Assembly (NCBI GenBank): GCA_034770075.1
Contig: CM068379.1
Location: 23,497,506-23,561,505, forward strand
DNA from: Aralia elata
Taxonomy: Eukaryota > Streptophyta > Magnoliopsida > Apiales > Araliaceae
DNA: 64,000 nucleotides
Direction of reading: 5' to 3'
Part shown: in pieces, positions 10,538 through 22,500 of the stretch
Numbering within the stretch: the stretch's first letter is position 1
Layout: the number at the start of each line of letters is the position of its first letter
Program-made: the position numbers and the translations under genes
The notes under the pieces: generated by a model
The model's database searches: none
Told to the model about the DNA's origin: nothing
Seen by the model: only the letters and a program-made list of their open reading frames with translations

Positions 10538-13500
10538 ATGACCGTGCAAGATGCCGTGCAGTCTCGCGATATGGTGTCAGGTATCATTCCGATCAATAAT
10601 ATAGATGCTTATGTATTGTTTGATTCGGGTGCTACTTGTTCATTTATATTCGATGACTTTGCTAAGAACTTAGAATTTCCCAGAGAGGAATTAGATTACC
10701 CTTTGAACATAGAAATTACGAATAGGGAGGTAATTCCTGTTAGGTACGTACACAAGAATTGTAGGGTAAATATTAAGGGAAACGTGATGACAGTAGATCT
10801 GATCCCAATTAAACTTGGGGAATTCGACGTTATTTTGGGAATGAATTGGCTATTCAATTATGGAGCAATAATTATTTATCAAAAGAAACGTATTAACCTT
10901 ATGACTCCGTCAAAGGTAGTATTTTACGGCAGCAAATCGCCTAGACAAGCGAGTTATCTGACGATGATGCAGGCCAGGAAGTTGTTAAGACAAGGCTGTG
11001 TGGAATACTTAGCCTACATAGTTGATACTCGAAAAGAGATTCCGAAATTAGAAGAGATACCTGTCGTAAGGGACTTTGAAGACGTCTTTCCAGACGATTT
11101 ACCAGGACTTCCACCAGATAGGGAAGTTGAGTTTGTAATCGATTTGGCGCCAAGAACTGCCCCGATATCGAAGGCTCCATATCGTATGGCCCTAGAAGAG
11201 ATGAAGGAATTGATGGTACAACTGCAAGAACTTTTAGATAATAAGTATATTCAGCCGAGCGTATCGCCGTGGGGAGCGCCGGTGTTGTTTGTTAAAAAGA
11301 AGGACGAATCGATGCGACTTTGCATTGATTACAGAGAGTTGAACAAGGTCACGATTAAGAATAAATACCCGTTGCCAAGAATCGAAGACTTATTCGATCA
11401 ATTGAAAGGAGCTAGATATTTCTCGAAGATAGATTTGAGGAGTGGGTATCATCAGTTGAAAGTAAGGAAGGAAGATATACCGAAGACAGCGTTCAGGACT
11501 CGTTATGGTCACTACGAGTTTCTGGTGATGTCATTTGGTCTAACGAATGCTCCTGCAGCATTCATGGACTTAATGAACAGGGTGTTTAAGCCGTTTTTGG
11601 ATAAGTTCGTAGTAGTATTCATTGACGATATTCTAATTTATTCCAAAACCAAAGAAGAGCATGCAGAGCATTTGAAGTTGATATTGGAAGCGTTAAGAAG
11701 AGAGAAGTTGTACGCTAAATTTTCAAAGTGTGAATTCTGGATAGAGCGAGTGCAATTTCTTGGATATGTGATTGATAAGGATGGAATTTCAGTGGACCTG
11801 TCAAAGGTTGAAGCAGTGCTTAACTGGGATCAGCCGAAAACACCATCGGAAGTAAGGAGTTTCCTCGGATTGGCAGGTTATTACAGAAGATTCATTCAGG
11901 ATTTTTCCAAAATCGCGACTCCGTTAACGAATTTCACTAGAAAGACGGTGAAGTTCGTTTGGACGGAGAAGTGTGAGGAAAGTTTTCAAGAATTAAAGAA
12001 GAGGCTGAGTACGGCGCCTGTGTTATCTTTACCGGATAGCACAGGAAACTTTATGGTGTATAGTGATGCATCGCATAAAGGACTAGGTTGTGTGCTTATG
12101 CAGAATGGTAAGGTCATTACGTATGCGTCACGACAATTAAAGGACTACGAGAAGGGGTATCCTACCTATGATTTGGAATTGGCTGCGGTAGTGTTTGCTT
12201 TGAAGATATGGAGGCACTATCTTTATGAGATATATACGGACCATAAAAGTCTGAAATATATTTTTACACAAAAGGATCTGAACATGCGTCAGAGGATATG
12301 GTTGGAATTGATAAAGGATTACGACTGCGAAATTTTATACCATCCGGGTAAAGCGAACGTGGTGGCTGACGCCTTAAGCAGAAAGGGACGAGAGAAATTG
12401 TTTATGATTACCGCTCAAAAGGAGCTAATTACAGCAATAGTGAAACTGGAGTTGGAGGTGAAATTTTCGGAAGAGAGTTACGAAAAATTATTTCAATTGA
12501 GAATCGGTTCAACTTTGGTGGATAAGGTTAAGGAAGTACAAATTCAGGACGAAGAATGTGAGAGGATCAGGAAAAGAATATATGGAGGTGATAAAGTGAA
12601 ATTCAAAGTGGATAACGAGGGAGTATTAAGATTCGAGGGAAGAATTTGGGTTCCGCCAGTACAAGAGATTAAGGAAGAAATTTTGAACGAGGCTCATAAT
12701 TCAAGATATTCGATTCATCCGGGAAGTACGAAGATGTACCAAGATCTCCGACAGTATTTCTGGTGGCCGAATATGAAGAGAGACGTTGTCAATTGTGTGG
12801 CCAAGTGTTTGACATGTCAGAAAGTTAAAGCCGAACATCAAAGACCAAGTGAGTTATTACAACTGTTAGAAATCCCAGAATGGAAATGGGAGCACATCAC
12901 CATGGATTTTGTAGTAGGTCTTCCGACAACTCAGAAAGGTTTCGACGTGATATGGGTTATCGTAGATCGACTGACGAAATCAACACATTTTCTATCGATC
13001 AAGATCAGATTCAACCTAAATCAGTTGGCGAAGTTGTATGTGAAGGAGATTGTTTCGAGGCACGGTGTTCCAATATCTATTGTCTCAGATAAGGATCCGC
13101 GCTTCACATCGAACTTCTGGAAACAATTACAAGAATACATGGGAACGTAATTACGTATGAGTACGACATATCATCCACAGACCGACGGACAGAGCGAAAG
13201 AACGATTCAAACATTAGAAGACATGTTACGAACTTGCATTATGGATTTCAAAGGAAATTGGGATGATCATCTACCGTTAATGGAATTTGCTTACAATAAC
13301 AGTTACCACGTAAGTATTGGCATGCCGCCTTACGAAGCGTTGTACGGCAGAAAGTGCAGAACTCCATTATGCTGGGATGAAGTTGGCGAACGTCAATTGC
13401 TAGGACCAGAACTGATACAACAGACTGCAGAAATCGTAAAAATAATCAGGGCAAAATTGATAGCAGCTCAGGATAGGCAGAAGAAATATGCCGACCAACA

Positions 13501-13942
13501 TCGTAAGAATCGAGAGTTTGAGTCTGGTAGCTACGTTTTCTTGAAGATATCTCCCTGGAAAGGGAAGATTCGTTTTGGTAAGAAGGGAAAGCTGAGCCCA
13601 AGGTTCATTGGACCCTTTGAAGTGTTAAGAAGAGTTGGAGAGGTCGCGTATGAGGTAGCTTTACCTCCAGCACTGGAACACATCCACAATGTCTTTCATG
13701 TCTCGGTGTTACGACCATACAAACCCGACTACAAACATGTCATAGAGTATAAACCCCTGCAAGTTGAGAAAGATTTGTCTTACGAAGAAGAGCCTGTTCA
13801 GATAGTTGACAGGAAAGAGCAAGTGCTACGAAATAAAATTATACCTTCTGTTAAGGTGATCTGGAGAAACCACAACGCTGAAGAAGCTACGTGGGAACTC
13901 GAAGATCAGATGATGAGAAATTATCCACAACTATTTGCTTAA
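10538..13942 (+). pseudogene. pol of element 1: protease, RT, RNase H, integrase; one in-frame stop
   Basis: Domains in order: aspartic protease with LFDSGATCSFI (D at residue 29 of the frame from ATG 10538); reverse transcriptase with the KVTIKNKYPLPRIEDLF and FRTRYGHYEFLVMSFGLTNAP regions and active site VFIDDILIYS; RNase H with YSDASHKGLG, DLELAAVVFAL, YTDHKSL and VADALSRK; integrase with its HHCC zinc finger (HPGSTKM...CLTCQ), catalytic MDFVVG, VSDKDPRF and DGQSERT; then the GPFEVL/HIHNVFHVS region and a short chromodomain-like tail (VIWRNHNAEEATWELEDQM). A TAA at 13148-13150 falls inside integrase just before YHPQTDG, where family-2 copies have CAG. A 12-bp in-frame deletion near 12227 removes four residues (GERC in relatives) before the third RNase H aspartate. 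Length and order match plant chromovirus pol. It is inactive unless the stop is read through. Confidence 0.92.
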
Positions 13943-13954
13943 TCTATGTGTAGC

Positions 13955-14051
13955 AATTCTGGGGACAGAATCTTTGTAAGGGGGGAGAATGTAACGGGAC
14001 GAATTAATTCAGTCGTGATTCTGGGGACAGAATCCTTTTAAGGGGGAAAGA
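13955..14051 (+). promoter_or_regulatory. polypurine tract, present in two tandem versions
   Basis: Right before the 3' LTR, AAGGGGGAAAGA (14040-14051) is the functional-looking polypurine tract. About 60 bp upstream (from 13955) the same layout occurs: ATTCTGGGGACAGAATC, then AAGGGGGGAGAA, then TGTAACGGGACGAATT. The upstream copy ends in what looks like the first bases of a different LTR (compare TGTAACGATCGGG at 26221). See findings. Confidence 0.75.
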
Positions 14052-15365
14052 TGTGACAAACGAGAATTTTGTAACTTAATTTAAATATTTATTGATTGAA
14101 TAAATATTTTTCGACGATTTGATTGTTGTATTAATTGATTAGTTGACGAATTTATGGTAGATTAATTTAATTATATGTGTTACATTAGTTAAATTAATGT
14201 GGAGAATTGTATATTCAAAGTATGTGTTAAATTGAATTTATTTGATTAAATGCATTGTTTAAATAAGTATAATGTTATTTCTAATTAATTTAATATTAAT
14301 TAGAGATTTAATAATTTGTCATTATTAATAAAGGAGAATTTTTATTTATGTGACTATGTGATTTAATGTAAAATTATTTTATTTTACGTAATTGATTTAA
14401 ATGAAATTATTTAATATGTGACATAAACTATATTATAAGCAAATTATTAAAATAAACTAGAAAGGAGGAATAAGTGTGCTAACCAAACAAAGCCTTAAGG
14501 GGAGTTGAAGCCAGTTAACCCATTATGGGATTAACTGACATTCATGTTGCGTCAGTTCTTTATTACGTGTCTTACTTCATCAGTTTCTAAAATCAAGCCT
14601 GAGAGAAAAACTTGAGAGAAAAAGGAGAAAAATTTGAGAAATTGGAGGATTGAGAAGAAATCTCGTCATTATCTTGCATAATCTAGCATATTATCAAAGG
14701 TAATCCTTAAATTAAAGTCTCTGATTGTGTTCTTCTTTAATTTCTCCATTATTGTACGTTTTGAGTTTTCTGTAAAAAAATTAACTTGGTGATTAACGCA
14801 TGATATGATTATATGTATGTTATTAGATGATTATAACATGTTTGATACCATGTAGACATGATTTAAAGTGACTAAATCCATGTAATTATGCTCAATTGAG
14901 TTTTCAAAAGTTACAGAATATGAAAGTTGTATATCTGGCCCTTATGTACAAATTGTATGCTTTAAATTGTTTATTTAACTTAAAATTTATAGTGGGGTAT
15001 AATTATACATGTTTAAATAAACAATACAGAGTTCAAACGGACTAATTTGGTTAGGAAACAAGTTTACTACGATTGATTTCGTTAACTATATCAAATAATG
15101 CATGAACAATGAATTTTGGCCTTTAAATTTGTTGTTCAGATGGTTTAAGTTGTTAAAATCACTATATACATGTTAGGTTTTAATCTTCTATTATGTATGA
15201 TGTTTGGGTATGCGTAAATTGCCTATTGGGTGTGTTAATTGGAAGAAAATTGGCCTATCTCTCGCTGTTCGCGAAGAACAGAGGAGTCGAGCCTGATGTC
15301 CAGCGCGGCCGCGCTGGACAATAGCTTATTTTAGGCGCTGCCGCGCTGCAGCGCGGCCGCGCAGG
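14052..15365 (+). repeat. 3' LTR of element 1, truncated to about 1.31 kb
   Basis: It begins TGTGACAAACGAG and follows the 5' LTR through the palindrome (15298-15319) and TTATTTTAGGC, with scattered substitutions and small indels. At about 15365 similarity stops, and TATGTTATCTTCTTC, absent from the 5' LTR, follows. About 1.4 kb of the LTR is missing. The breakpoint is in the GC-rich palindromic part (CTGCAGCGCGGCCGCGC). Confidence 0.85.
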
Positions 15366-16056
15366 ATATGTTATCTTCTTCTTCCGTCAATTAGACAGAA
15401 TAGGTATGTTATCTTCTTTAAATTGTTAATGGGTTATTGATAACTTTGTTGATCTGCTAAGAAACTAGTTTTAGGCATTGTTGTACAAAGTAACACTCCC
15501 TCCACTTAATAATGGGAGTAGTATTGATTATTGAACTTATTTAACTTTTACGTAAGATATATATATATATATATATTAGGACATACTTAATTCAACCCTA
15601 CTATTTAATGCTAAAAAGAAACTAAGTCATCGAAAAAGATTAATTTTAAAGTTTGTTCTTATATGCATAACGAAAATCAACAATCATATCGGAGATATAT
15701 TTTTGAGAGGAATGGACAATTTCGAGAATTTTCTTGTGCTAATCAATGGGGATTGTGGATTAATGTTGAAAGTTTCTGAAAATATTCACTTAGGTGTGAT
15801 GCTTTTTTTTGTCATGGTTGCTTTGGATCTGTTATGTCCATTCCCTGGGGATTTATAGCAGTTTATAATCAACATTAATTGATAGGAGCCATATGACTAC
15901 TTGGAATTTTGCATTGGATTCACACCAAGTCAAATACTTTGGAGTAGCTTTTCCAAATAGTGATTTATCCCTAATTAAAATACTAGGATCAATTAAGGCA
16001 CAAAATTATTATTATACCTTACGGCAAGTTATAAAATTAAATATGCCTAAATAATA
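15366..16056. other. unassigned AT-rich spacer with a short TA microsatellite
   Basis: No gene found. A run of TA dinucleotides lies at about 15557-15577. An ACTCCCTCC...GGGAGTAGT pair near 15494 looks like a very small, degraded MITE-type inverted repeat. The left end of the CACTA transposon to the right (CACTACAAG) is not present here. Confidence 0.4.
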
Positions 16057-16330
16057 CTCCATCCGTTCCAAATTATGTATACATTTTGACTTTTTGAGTG
16101 CAATTTAAAAAGTTTTAAAATTTAATATCGACGTGAACTTTTTTAATTTAGAATAACCAAATATAATAGTTAGAATAACCAAATACAATAGTTGCATACA
16201 AGCTAAAAAGTACTAGTAATTATAATTTTTGTTACTTACAAAATTTAATTAATTTCAGATGTTTAACTCAAAATTAGAAATTAAAAAAAATGGGGCAAGT
16301 CTGTACACATTTTTAGAGTGGAGTACAAGT
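16057..16330. mobile_element. degraded Stowaway-like MITE
   Basis: The left edge reads ACTCCATCCGTTCCAAATTATG, close to the common Stowaway terminus CTCCCTCCGTCCC, and the right edge reads GAGTGGAGTAC, a decayed complement. The interior is AT-rich and non-coding, and its length (about 270 bp) suits a MITE. The terminal match is imperfect, so this is a tentative call. Confidence 0.4.
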
Positions 16331-16916
16331 TTAAACTAAAACAAAAACCATTTATGCACCCATATTTCATACTTAGATTGGCATGATCAGTTGGTTGAGA
16401 GTAAAATTAACCTATAAAGGTAACTATAATAGGAGACTGTTCACAATGAAAGATTAGTCAGGTGGTCTCTGAGCGTTTTTCCCTTGTTTGTCATTTCTTT
16501 GACGCACGTGGCTCAGATAAAAGTTAAATTAAGAAATATTGGGTTGATTTCAGTCATGGTGGTCATTGATGATAATATCACCTCAATACCGATAAATTGT
16601 TATCTTTGATTTAGGTTCATGAGATTAGTAGCCTTAACATGGGGTGAGAAATCTGAAGTTTCAATTTTAACATTTATATAGTATGAAAAGTCCCAACCCC
16701 TTGTTTTGTTATTTGAGCATTTACTACTAAATAAAAATCTGAAATTTGTGAAGAAGATATGCATGTATATATCTTATAATTATCAAATCTTTCAAGAACA
16801 CACAATCCAGAAAGAAGAAAAATATGAATAACACTCATATGTATGCGTAGACATTAACCCTCCTATTTGTGTCTTGTTTTTCCTCATATATAGCAGCCCG
16901 TAGTGTATAGACCAAG
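16331..16916 (+). other. sequence upstream of the TNP2 pseudogene, nothing recognised
   Basis: This stretch has no reading frame, no CACTA terminus and no GCGACGG subterminal motif. It may include the remaining 5' leader of the CACTA transposase gene. The missing left terminus means the transposon is truncated somewhere in or before this stretch. Confidence 0.4.
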
Positions 16917-19366
16917 ATGTCTATTGATCGAAGTTGGATGGAACGTAGGGTATCCAATGATAAGAGTGGTCTTAGCTCTGAGTACCGTAATGGGGTTGAA
17001 CAGTTTCTGAATTTTGCATTTGAGCAAGTCAGTGGCAATGAGATCAGATGCCTTGGAAGAAGTGTGTGAATGAAGTGTGGAAGGAAAGGAGTGATGTCAT
17101 GTGCGACTTATTTGCGTATGGGTTCAAGCAGGGTTATACGACATGGATCTATCATGGGGAAACCTGGTTGGATGAACATGAATCCGAACCGGAATCCAGA
17201 GGTGACGAAACCTTTGACTGTACTAACATGATAGTCGAAGTTGCTGATTCATTCTTCTAGTGGAATACAGACAGGGTTGACAGTAGCATCGAGCAAGAAC
17301 CGAACGACGGGGCTAAGGGTTTCTATCATTCATTGCAAGAATCAGTGACGCCATTGTATGATGGTCACGAAAAGTACACCATCTTATCCACAATGACTAA
17401 GCTTTTACACTTTAAGAACGAGCATAACTGCAACGAGAGAGGTTTTAATGAACTGCTCAACATTGTGAAGGACTTCTTACCGGCAGGCAATAAGTTACCG
17501 GAATCGTACTATGATGTGAAGAAAATGGTCAAAAGGCTCAATCTAGGGTATGAGAAGATTGATGCTTGTGAGAATGACTGTATGTTGTATTACGGTGATG
17601 TCAATAAAGATAAGAGGTCATGTGATATCTGTGGTACAAGTAGATACTACGAACAGGGCAAGAAAAAGGGAACAGACATGCCGAGAAAGATTTTACATTA
17701 CTTTCCCATTGCATCGAGACTTCAGCGGTTGTTCATGTCAACACATACCGCCGAGTATATGAGGTGGCACTCAACACGGGACATAGTGGAAGGTCAACTG
17801 ACGCACCTGGCAGATGGGCTTGAGTGGAAAAATTTCGACAGAAAGCACCGCTTGTTTGCTTAGAAGGTTCGTAATGTTAGGCTTGGACTTGCTAGGGATG
17901 GGTTTAATCCGTTTAATGGGCCTTACACCAAGCCCTACCCAACTTGGCCAGTGATTATTGTTGTGTATAACCTCCCACCTTCGATGTGCATGAAAGATCC
18001 CTACATGTTCATGCCTTTACTGATTCCAGGTGATAAGAGTCCAAGTAAAGACATCAATGTCTACCTCAGGCCATTAGTTGATGAGTTGAAGATGTTGTGA
18101 GATAAAGGGGTTCAAACTTATGATGTATCTCTTAAACAGAACTTTGACATGAGGGTAGCTTTACTGTGGACCATAAATGACTTTCCAGCGTTAGGAATGA
18201 TAAGTGGATGGTCGACTCACGGGGGCTTGTCATGTCACATGTGCATGGGGTCAGTTAAAGCTATGCGGCTCAAACATGGGGGGAAAATGAGTTTCTTTGC
18301 AACTTCCAGACAGTTTTTACCGATTGACCATCGTTATCGACGGATGAGTAGACAATTCAATCGAAAAACAGAGAAACGTCAAGCACCTGACCGTCTTTCT
18401 AGGACAACAGTGTTGAGTTGGATTAGTCACTTGAATTTTCCACCTCTAGGGAAGAATCACAGAGTAGAACGAGCTAATGGTTACGGTAAGGTTCACAACT
18501 GGACACACCATTGCATGTTCTTCGACTTGCCTTATTGGGCTACGCTTTGCATTCGTAATTGTTTAGATCTGATGCATACTGAGAAGAACGTATTTGATAA
18601 CATTTTTTACACAGTCCTAGATGCCAGTGGTAGAACAAAGGACAACAACAAGTCGAGGCTTGATTTAGTCGAAATGAACATTAGGGAACATTTGTGGCTA
18701 TATCAGGAGGGTAGTGAGACGGTAACGCCTAAAGCTGATTATACAGTGACCAGAGAACAGTTGAAATTGATATGTAATTGGATCAGTGGACTAAAGCTCC
18801 CAGATGGATATTCTTCAAATATCGCAAGGTGTTGTAAAGTCGAAGAGCTGAAGTTTCGGGGTCTAAAAAGTCACGATTGTCATGTATTCATGCAGAAGTT
18901 GATACCCGTGGCATTTATCGACTTGTTGCCAAAACGTGTGGTTGAAGCACTGACAGAGCTTTCTAATTTCTTCAGAGATTTATGCTTGACAGAGCTTCAG
19001 CTCAGAGACATAAAGAAAATAGAGATGCAGATAGTGGAAATAATGTGCAAGTTAGAAATGATTTTCCCTCCATCGTTTTTTGATTCAATGGAGCATTTGC
19101 CTATTCACCTACCATACGAAGCCAAGTTTGGCGGTCCCGTGCAGTATAGATGGATGTATCCATTCGAGAGGTAATGACATTAATATTTTTAATACGCTAA
19201 AATGTTCATTCTTGTTTGCTAATGTATACATGTATATATATCACATAGGTATATGCGACGTCTAAAGTAGAAGGTGAAGAATAAAGCCCGTGTAAAGGGG
19301 TCAATTGCTGAAAGTTATGTTATAGAGGAACTTGTTAATTTATGCTCGTTGTACTTTCAAATGTAG
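16917..19366 (+). pseudogene. TNP2-like CACTA transposase
   Basis: The ATG at 16917 begins an amino-terminal transposase-associated domain (DRSWMERR..., EYRNGVEQFLNFAF, then KKCVNEVW and GYTTWIYHGE). The Transposase_21 core follows: LLHFKNEHNCNERGFNELL, DFLPAGNKLPESYYDVKKM, CDICGTSRY, ADGLEWKNFD, RNVRLGLARDGFNPF, WPVIIVVYNLPPSMCMK and SGWSTHGGLSCHMC. The downstream DUF4218-type region reads LDLMHTEKNVFDN, FPPSFFDSMEHLPIHL and GGPVQYRWMYPFER. A likely intron is at 19171-19248 (GTAATG...CATAG), after which YMRRLK and GSIAESYVIEELVNLC continue. Damage: a one-base frameshift near 17046; stops at 17258, 17861, 18098 and 19268. The protein would cut and paste the element by binding its ends. It cannot be made here. 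Confidence 0.9.
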
Positions 19367-19509
19367 TAATTATTCAAATGTAATAGTTTGTAGTAGTGCA
19401 CTCATTATGGTGTAACTTATATTATTCTACTAATTAAGTTGCAAAATTATTGTGATTACGAATGTCTTCTAATATTCTGTTGATTTATTTACAGTATCTA
19501 TACTTATAT

Positions 19510-22500
19510 ATGGCCTATACACCATACGGAGATCATGGTGGGCGTGCTGGTAGTACAGGCCGTGGGGGCCGTGGAGGTAATGGAGGTGATGATCAGGCCG
19601 AATCATCAGGTATAAATACATGTTAATTAAGTTGTTATATATACATATTACTGTATTTAATTTTATATAGTATTTTCATGATATTCGTTTATATAAATAT
19701 TGATATATTTCACTACATAGGTGATCGGCGCAGGCCTCCGCGAGGACTAGCACGTGGCTTTCTAGGGAATCCCCCGTAGGTGCCGCTTATATGTCGCGTT
19801 GGGACTAACACGTAATTTCATAATTTGTGTGTAGCATTAAACATTTGTTTTATATAAAATCTTACATGTATGTATTCTTTAGAATTGTCAAACGTATTAC
19901 TTTCAATTGCAGTATCCTCGACGCGACGCCAAGGAACACGTTGCTTGGGATCGTTCGCAACCGATTCTCAAGCCCGTGGATGAGGTGGGCAGATATTGAT
20001 GACCGCACACGCCAGTTGATTATCGATGAGTTTCGGGTAAGATGTCATTCGTATGTTAGTTTTCTATTCCATTTGAATGTTTTTTTTACATAACGGTTTA
20101 TGTTGGCTACTAAGCTTGTTAATGTGTAATGTGCAGAGATATTACCGCGTTCAGGACGGGCAGGAAGCTCACGGCATGACTGTTCTTCAGGGGTATCTCG
20201 AGATGAATTGGCATAAATGGGTCCACGATTGGAAGAAGAAGGCCCAGACCAAGATGGTTGATGGACAAACACTTAAAGATGTCCGACCAAATTTTATTGG
20301 TGCTACAGTGTGGGACCAGATGTGCAGCATTTGGGAGGGCGCGACGTTCCAGAAGATGTCGGTATAACGTACAGCTACTCGGCGGCAGAGTCGTCTCCCA
20401 CACTACACAGGGTCTCAGTCGTACGACTTCTATAGGGAGAGACTCGAGGTTAGTCTAAAGCACCCACCAGAAGAAAGGTGATGGTGGTTATATCTCACTT
20501 GAGGCAGAGCGCATTGCTGTAAGTAATTTAATCTTTTTATTAACTTTGTATTTTAATGCATGAAATTCATTTATATTATTTAAACAATTATTTTTCATAT
20601 ATTTATTTGATTTTTTCAGCGATGGTTTGAGGACCTTAGTGTGGCCCGCACCAGCCAGAGAACTGATAGTGACGTAGATGCCTCGACGCACGAGGATAAG
20701 GAGATGGAGGACTGGCTGCAGGCTATAGGGGGACCAAAGAAGGGTAGAGTTGTGGGCATTCCACGAGTCTCAGCCTACACCTTAGTCCCTGCTGCGAGAT
20801 CTCGGCGTCACCCACCCACCGGAGCAGGTGGTGCGAGTGGATTGGGTGCCGGCCCTTCATTATCCGATGATTTCTTTCGACAGATCGTAGAGGGGTGCAT
20901 GACGAGTAGTGTTGTGCAATTAGGTGCACCATCACGCGAGTGGATCTACCAGCTTGCTCAAGAGGTTGTCCACGGCTCCATAGATCCGACATCATCTCCC
21001 AATTAACTCATGGTTCTAGTCCGGGAGGAGGCCGTTCGTGTATGCGCTGTTGTCTTGGCCAATATTTTTCCTCCACATATTCGAGAGGTAAATACATTTA
21101 TTGATGTATGTCTATACTTAATTCATGTAATTTGTAATTATATTGCTTATATACATTGTCAAACAAAAAGAACACTTAAGAAAACAATAGTCCGTTCGCC
21201 TAATTTAAGAAAACTTAGAAAAATAGTCAAAAAGAGACCAAAACCCGCCTCGGGCGTCGAAATGAGTCGCAAACCTAGACATAGCACCTCTTATATATTA
21301 GGCACGCGTTACAACTTACGGGACTCGATTCTGATATCCGGAAGCCGAGTTATTAACTGGTTCGCCAAACTTAAGAAAACTTAGAAAAATAATCAAAAAA
21401 GAGATCAAACCCCGCCTCGGGCGTCAAAACGAGTCGCAAACCTAGACATAACACCTCCTAGATATTAGGCACGCGTTACAACTTACGGAACTCGATTCTG
21501 ATATCTGGAGGCCGAGTTATCAACCCGTTCGCCAAACTTAAGAAAACTTAAAAAAATAGTCAAAAAAGAGACCAAACCCCGCCTCGGGCGTCGAAACGAG
21601 TCGCAAACCTAGACATAGTACCTCCTAGATATTAGGCACACGTTACAACTTACGGTACTCGATTCCGATATCCGGAGGCCGAGTTATCAACCCGTTCGCC
21701 AAACTTAAGAAAACTTAGAAAAATAGTCAAAAAAGAGACCAAAACTCGCATCGGGCGTCGAAACGAGTCGCAAACCTAGACATAGCACCACCTAGATATT
21801 AGGCACGCATTACAACTTATAGGACTCGATTCCGATATCCGGAGGCCGAGTTATCAACCCGTTCGCCAAACTTAAGAAAACTTAGAAAAATAGTCAAAAA
21901 AGAGACCAAAACCCACCTCAGGCGTCGAAACGAGTCGCAAATCTAGACATAGCATCTCCTAGATATTAGGCACGTATTACAACTTACGGGACTCGATTTC
22001 GATATCCGGAGGCCGAGTTATGAACCCGTTCGCCAAACTTAAAAAAACATAGAAAAATAGTCGAAAAAGAGACTAAACCCCGCCTCGAGCGTCGAAACGA
22101 GTCGCAAACCTAGACATAGCACTCTTAGATATTAGGCACGCGTTACAACTTACGGGACTCGATTCCGATATCCGGAGGCCGAGTTATCAACCCGTTCGCC
22201 AAACTTAAGAAAATTAAGAAAAATATTCGAAAAAGAGACCAAGCCACGCCTCGGGCGTCGAAACGAGTCGCAAACCTAGACATAGTACCTCCTAGATATT
22301 AGGCACGCGTTATAACTTACGGGACTCGATTCCGATATCCGAAGGCTTAGTTATCAACCGGTTCGCCAAACTTAAGAAAACTTAGAAAAATAGTCGAAAA
22401 AGAGACCAAACCTCACCTCGGGCGTTGAAATAAGTCGCAAACCTAGGCATAGCACCTCCTAGATATTAGGCACGCGTTACAACTTACGGGACTCGATTCC

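Larger units (their letters stand above)
3601..15365 (+). mobile_element. element 1: Ty3/gypsy chromovirus (Tekay/Del-like), defective
   Basis: Order on the plus strand: 5' LTR (3601-6358), tRNA-iMet primer site, coiled-coil reading frame (6591-9153), gag (9449-10501), pol with protease, reverse transcriptase, RNase H and integrase (10538-13942), polypurine tract (14040-14051), and a 3' LTR broken off at about 15365. The 1.8-kb solo LTR at 6640-8437 is a later insertion. Protein motifs (WRNH..EEATWE tail, GPFEVLRR, HIHNVFHVS) and the iMet primer place it among plant chromoviruses of the Tekay/Del type. It has at least six in-frame stops, one frameshift and a truncated 3' LTR, so it is inactive. 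Its right target duplication is lost with the LTR end. Confidence 0.9.

Noticed and set aside
20641..21384. Independent genes at 20641 and 21010
   Set aside because: They read as successive exons of the second CACTA gene; the end of the 21010 frame runs into the satellite intron.
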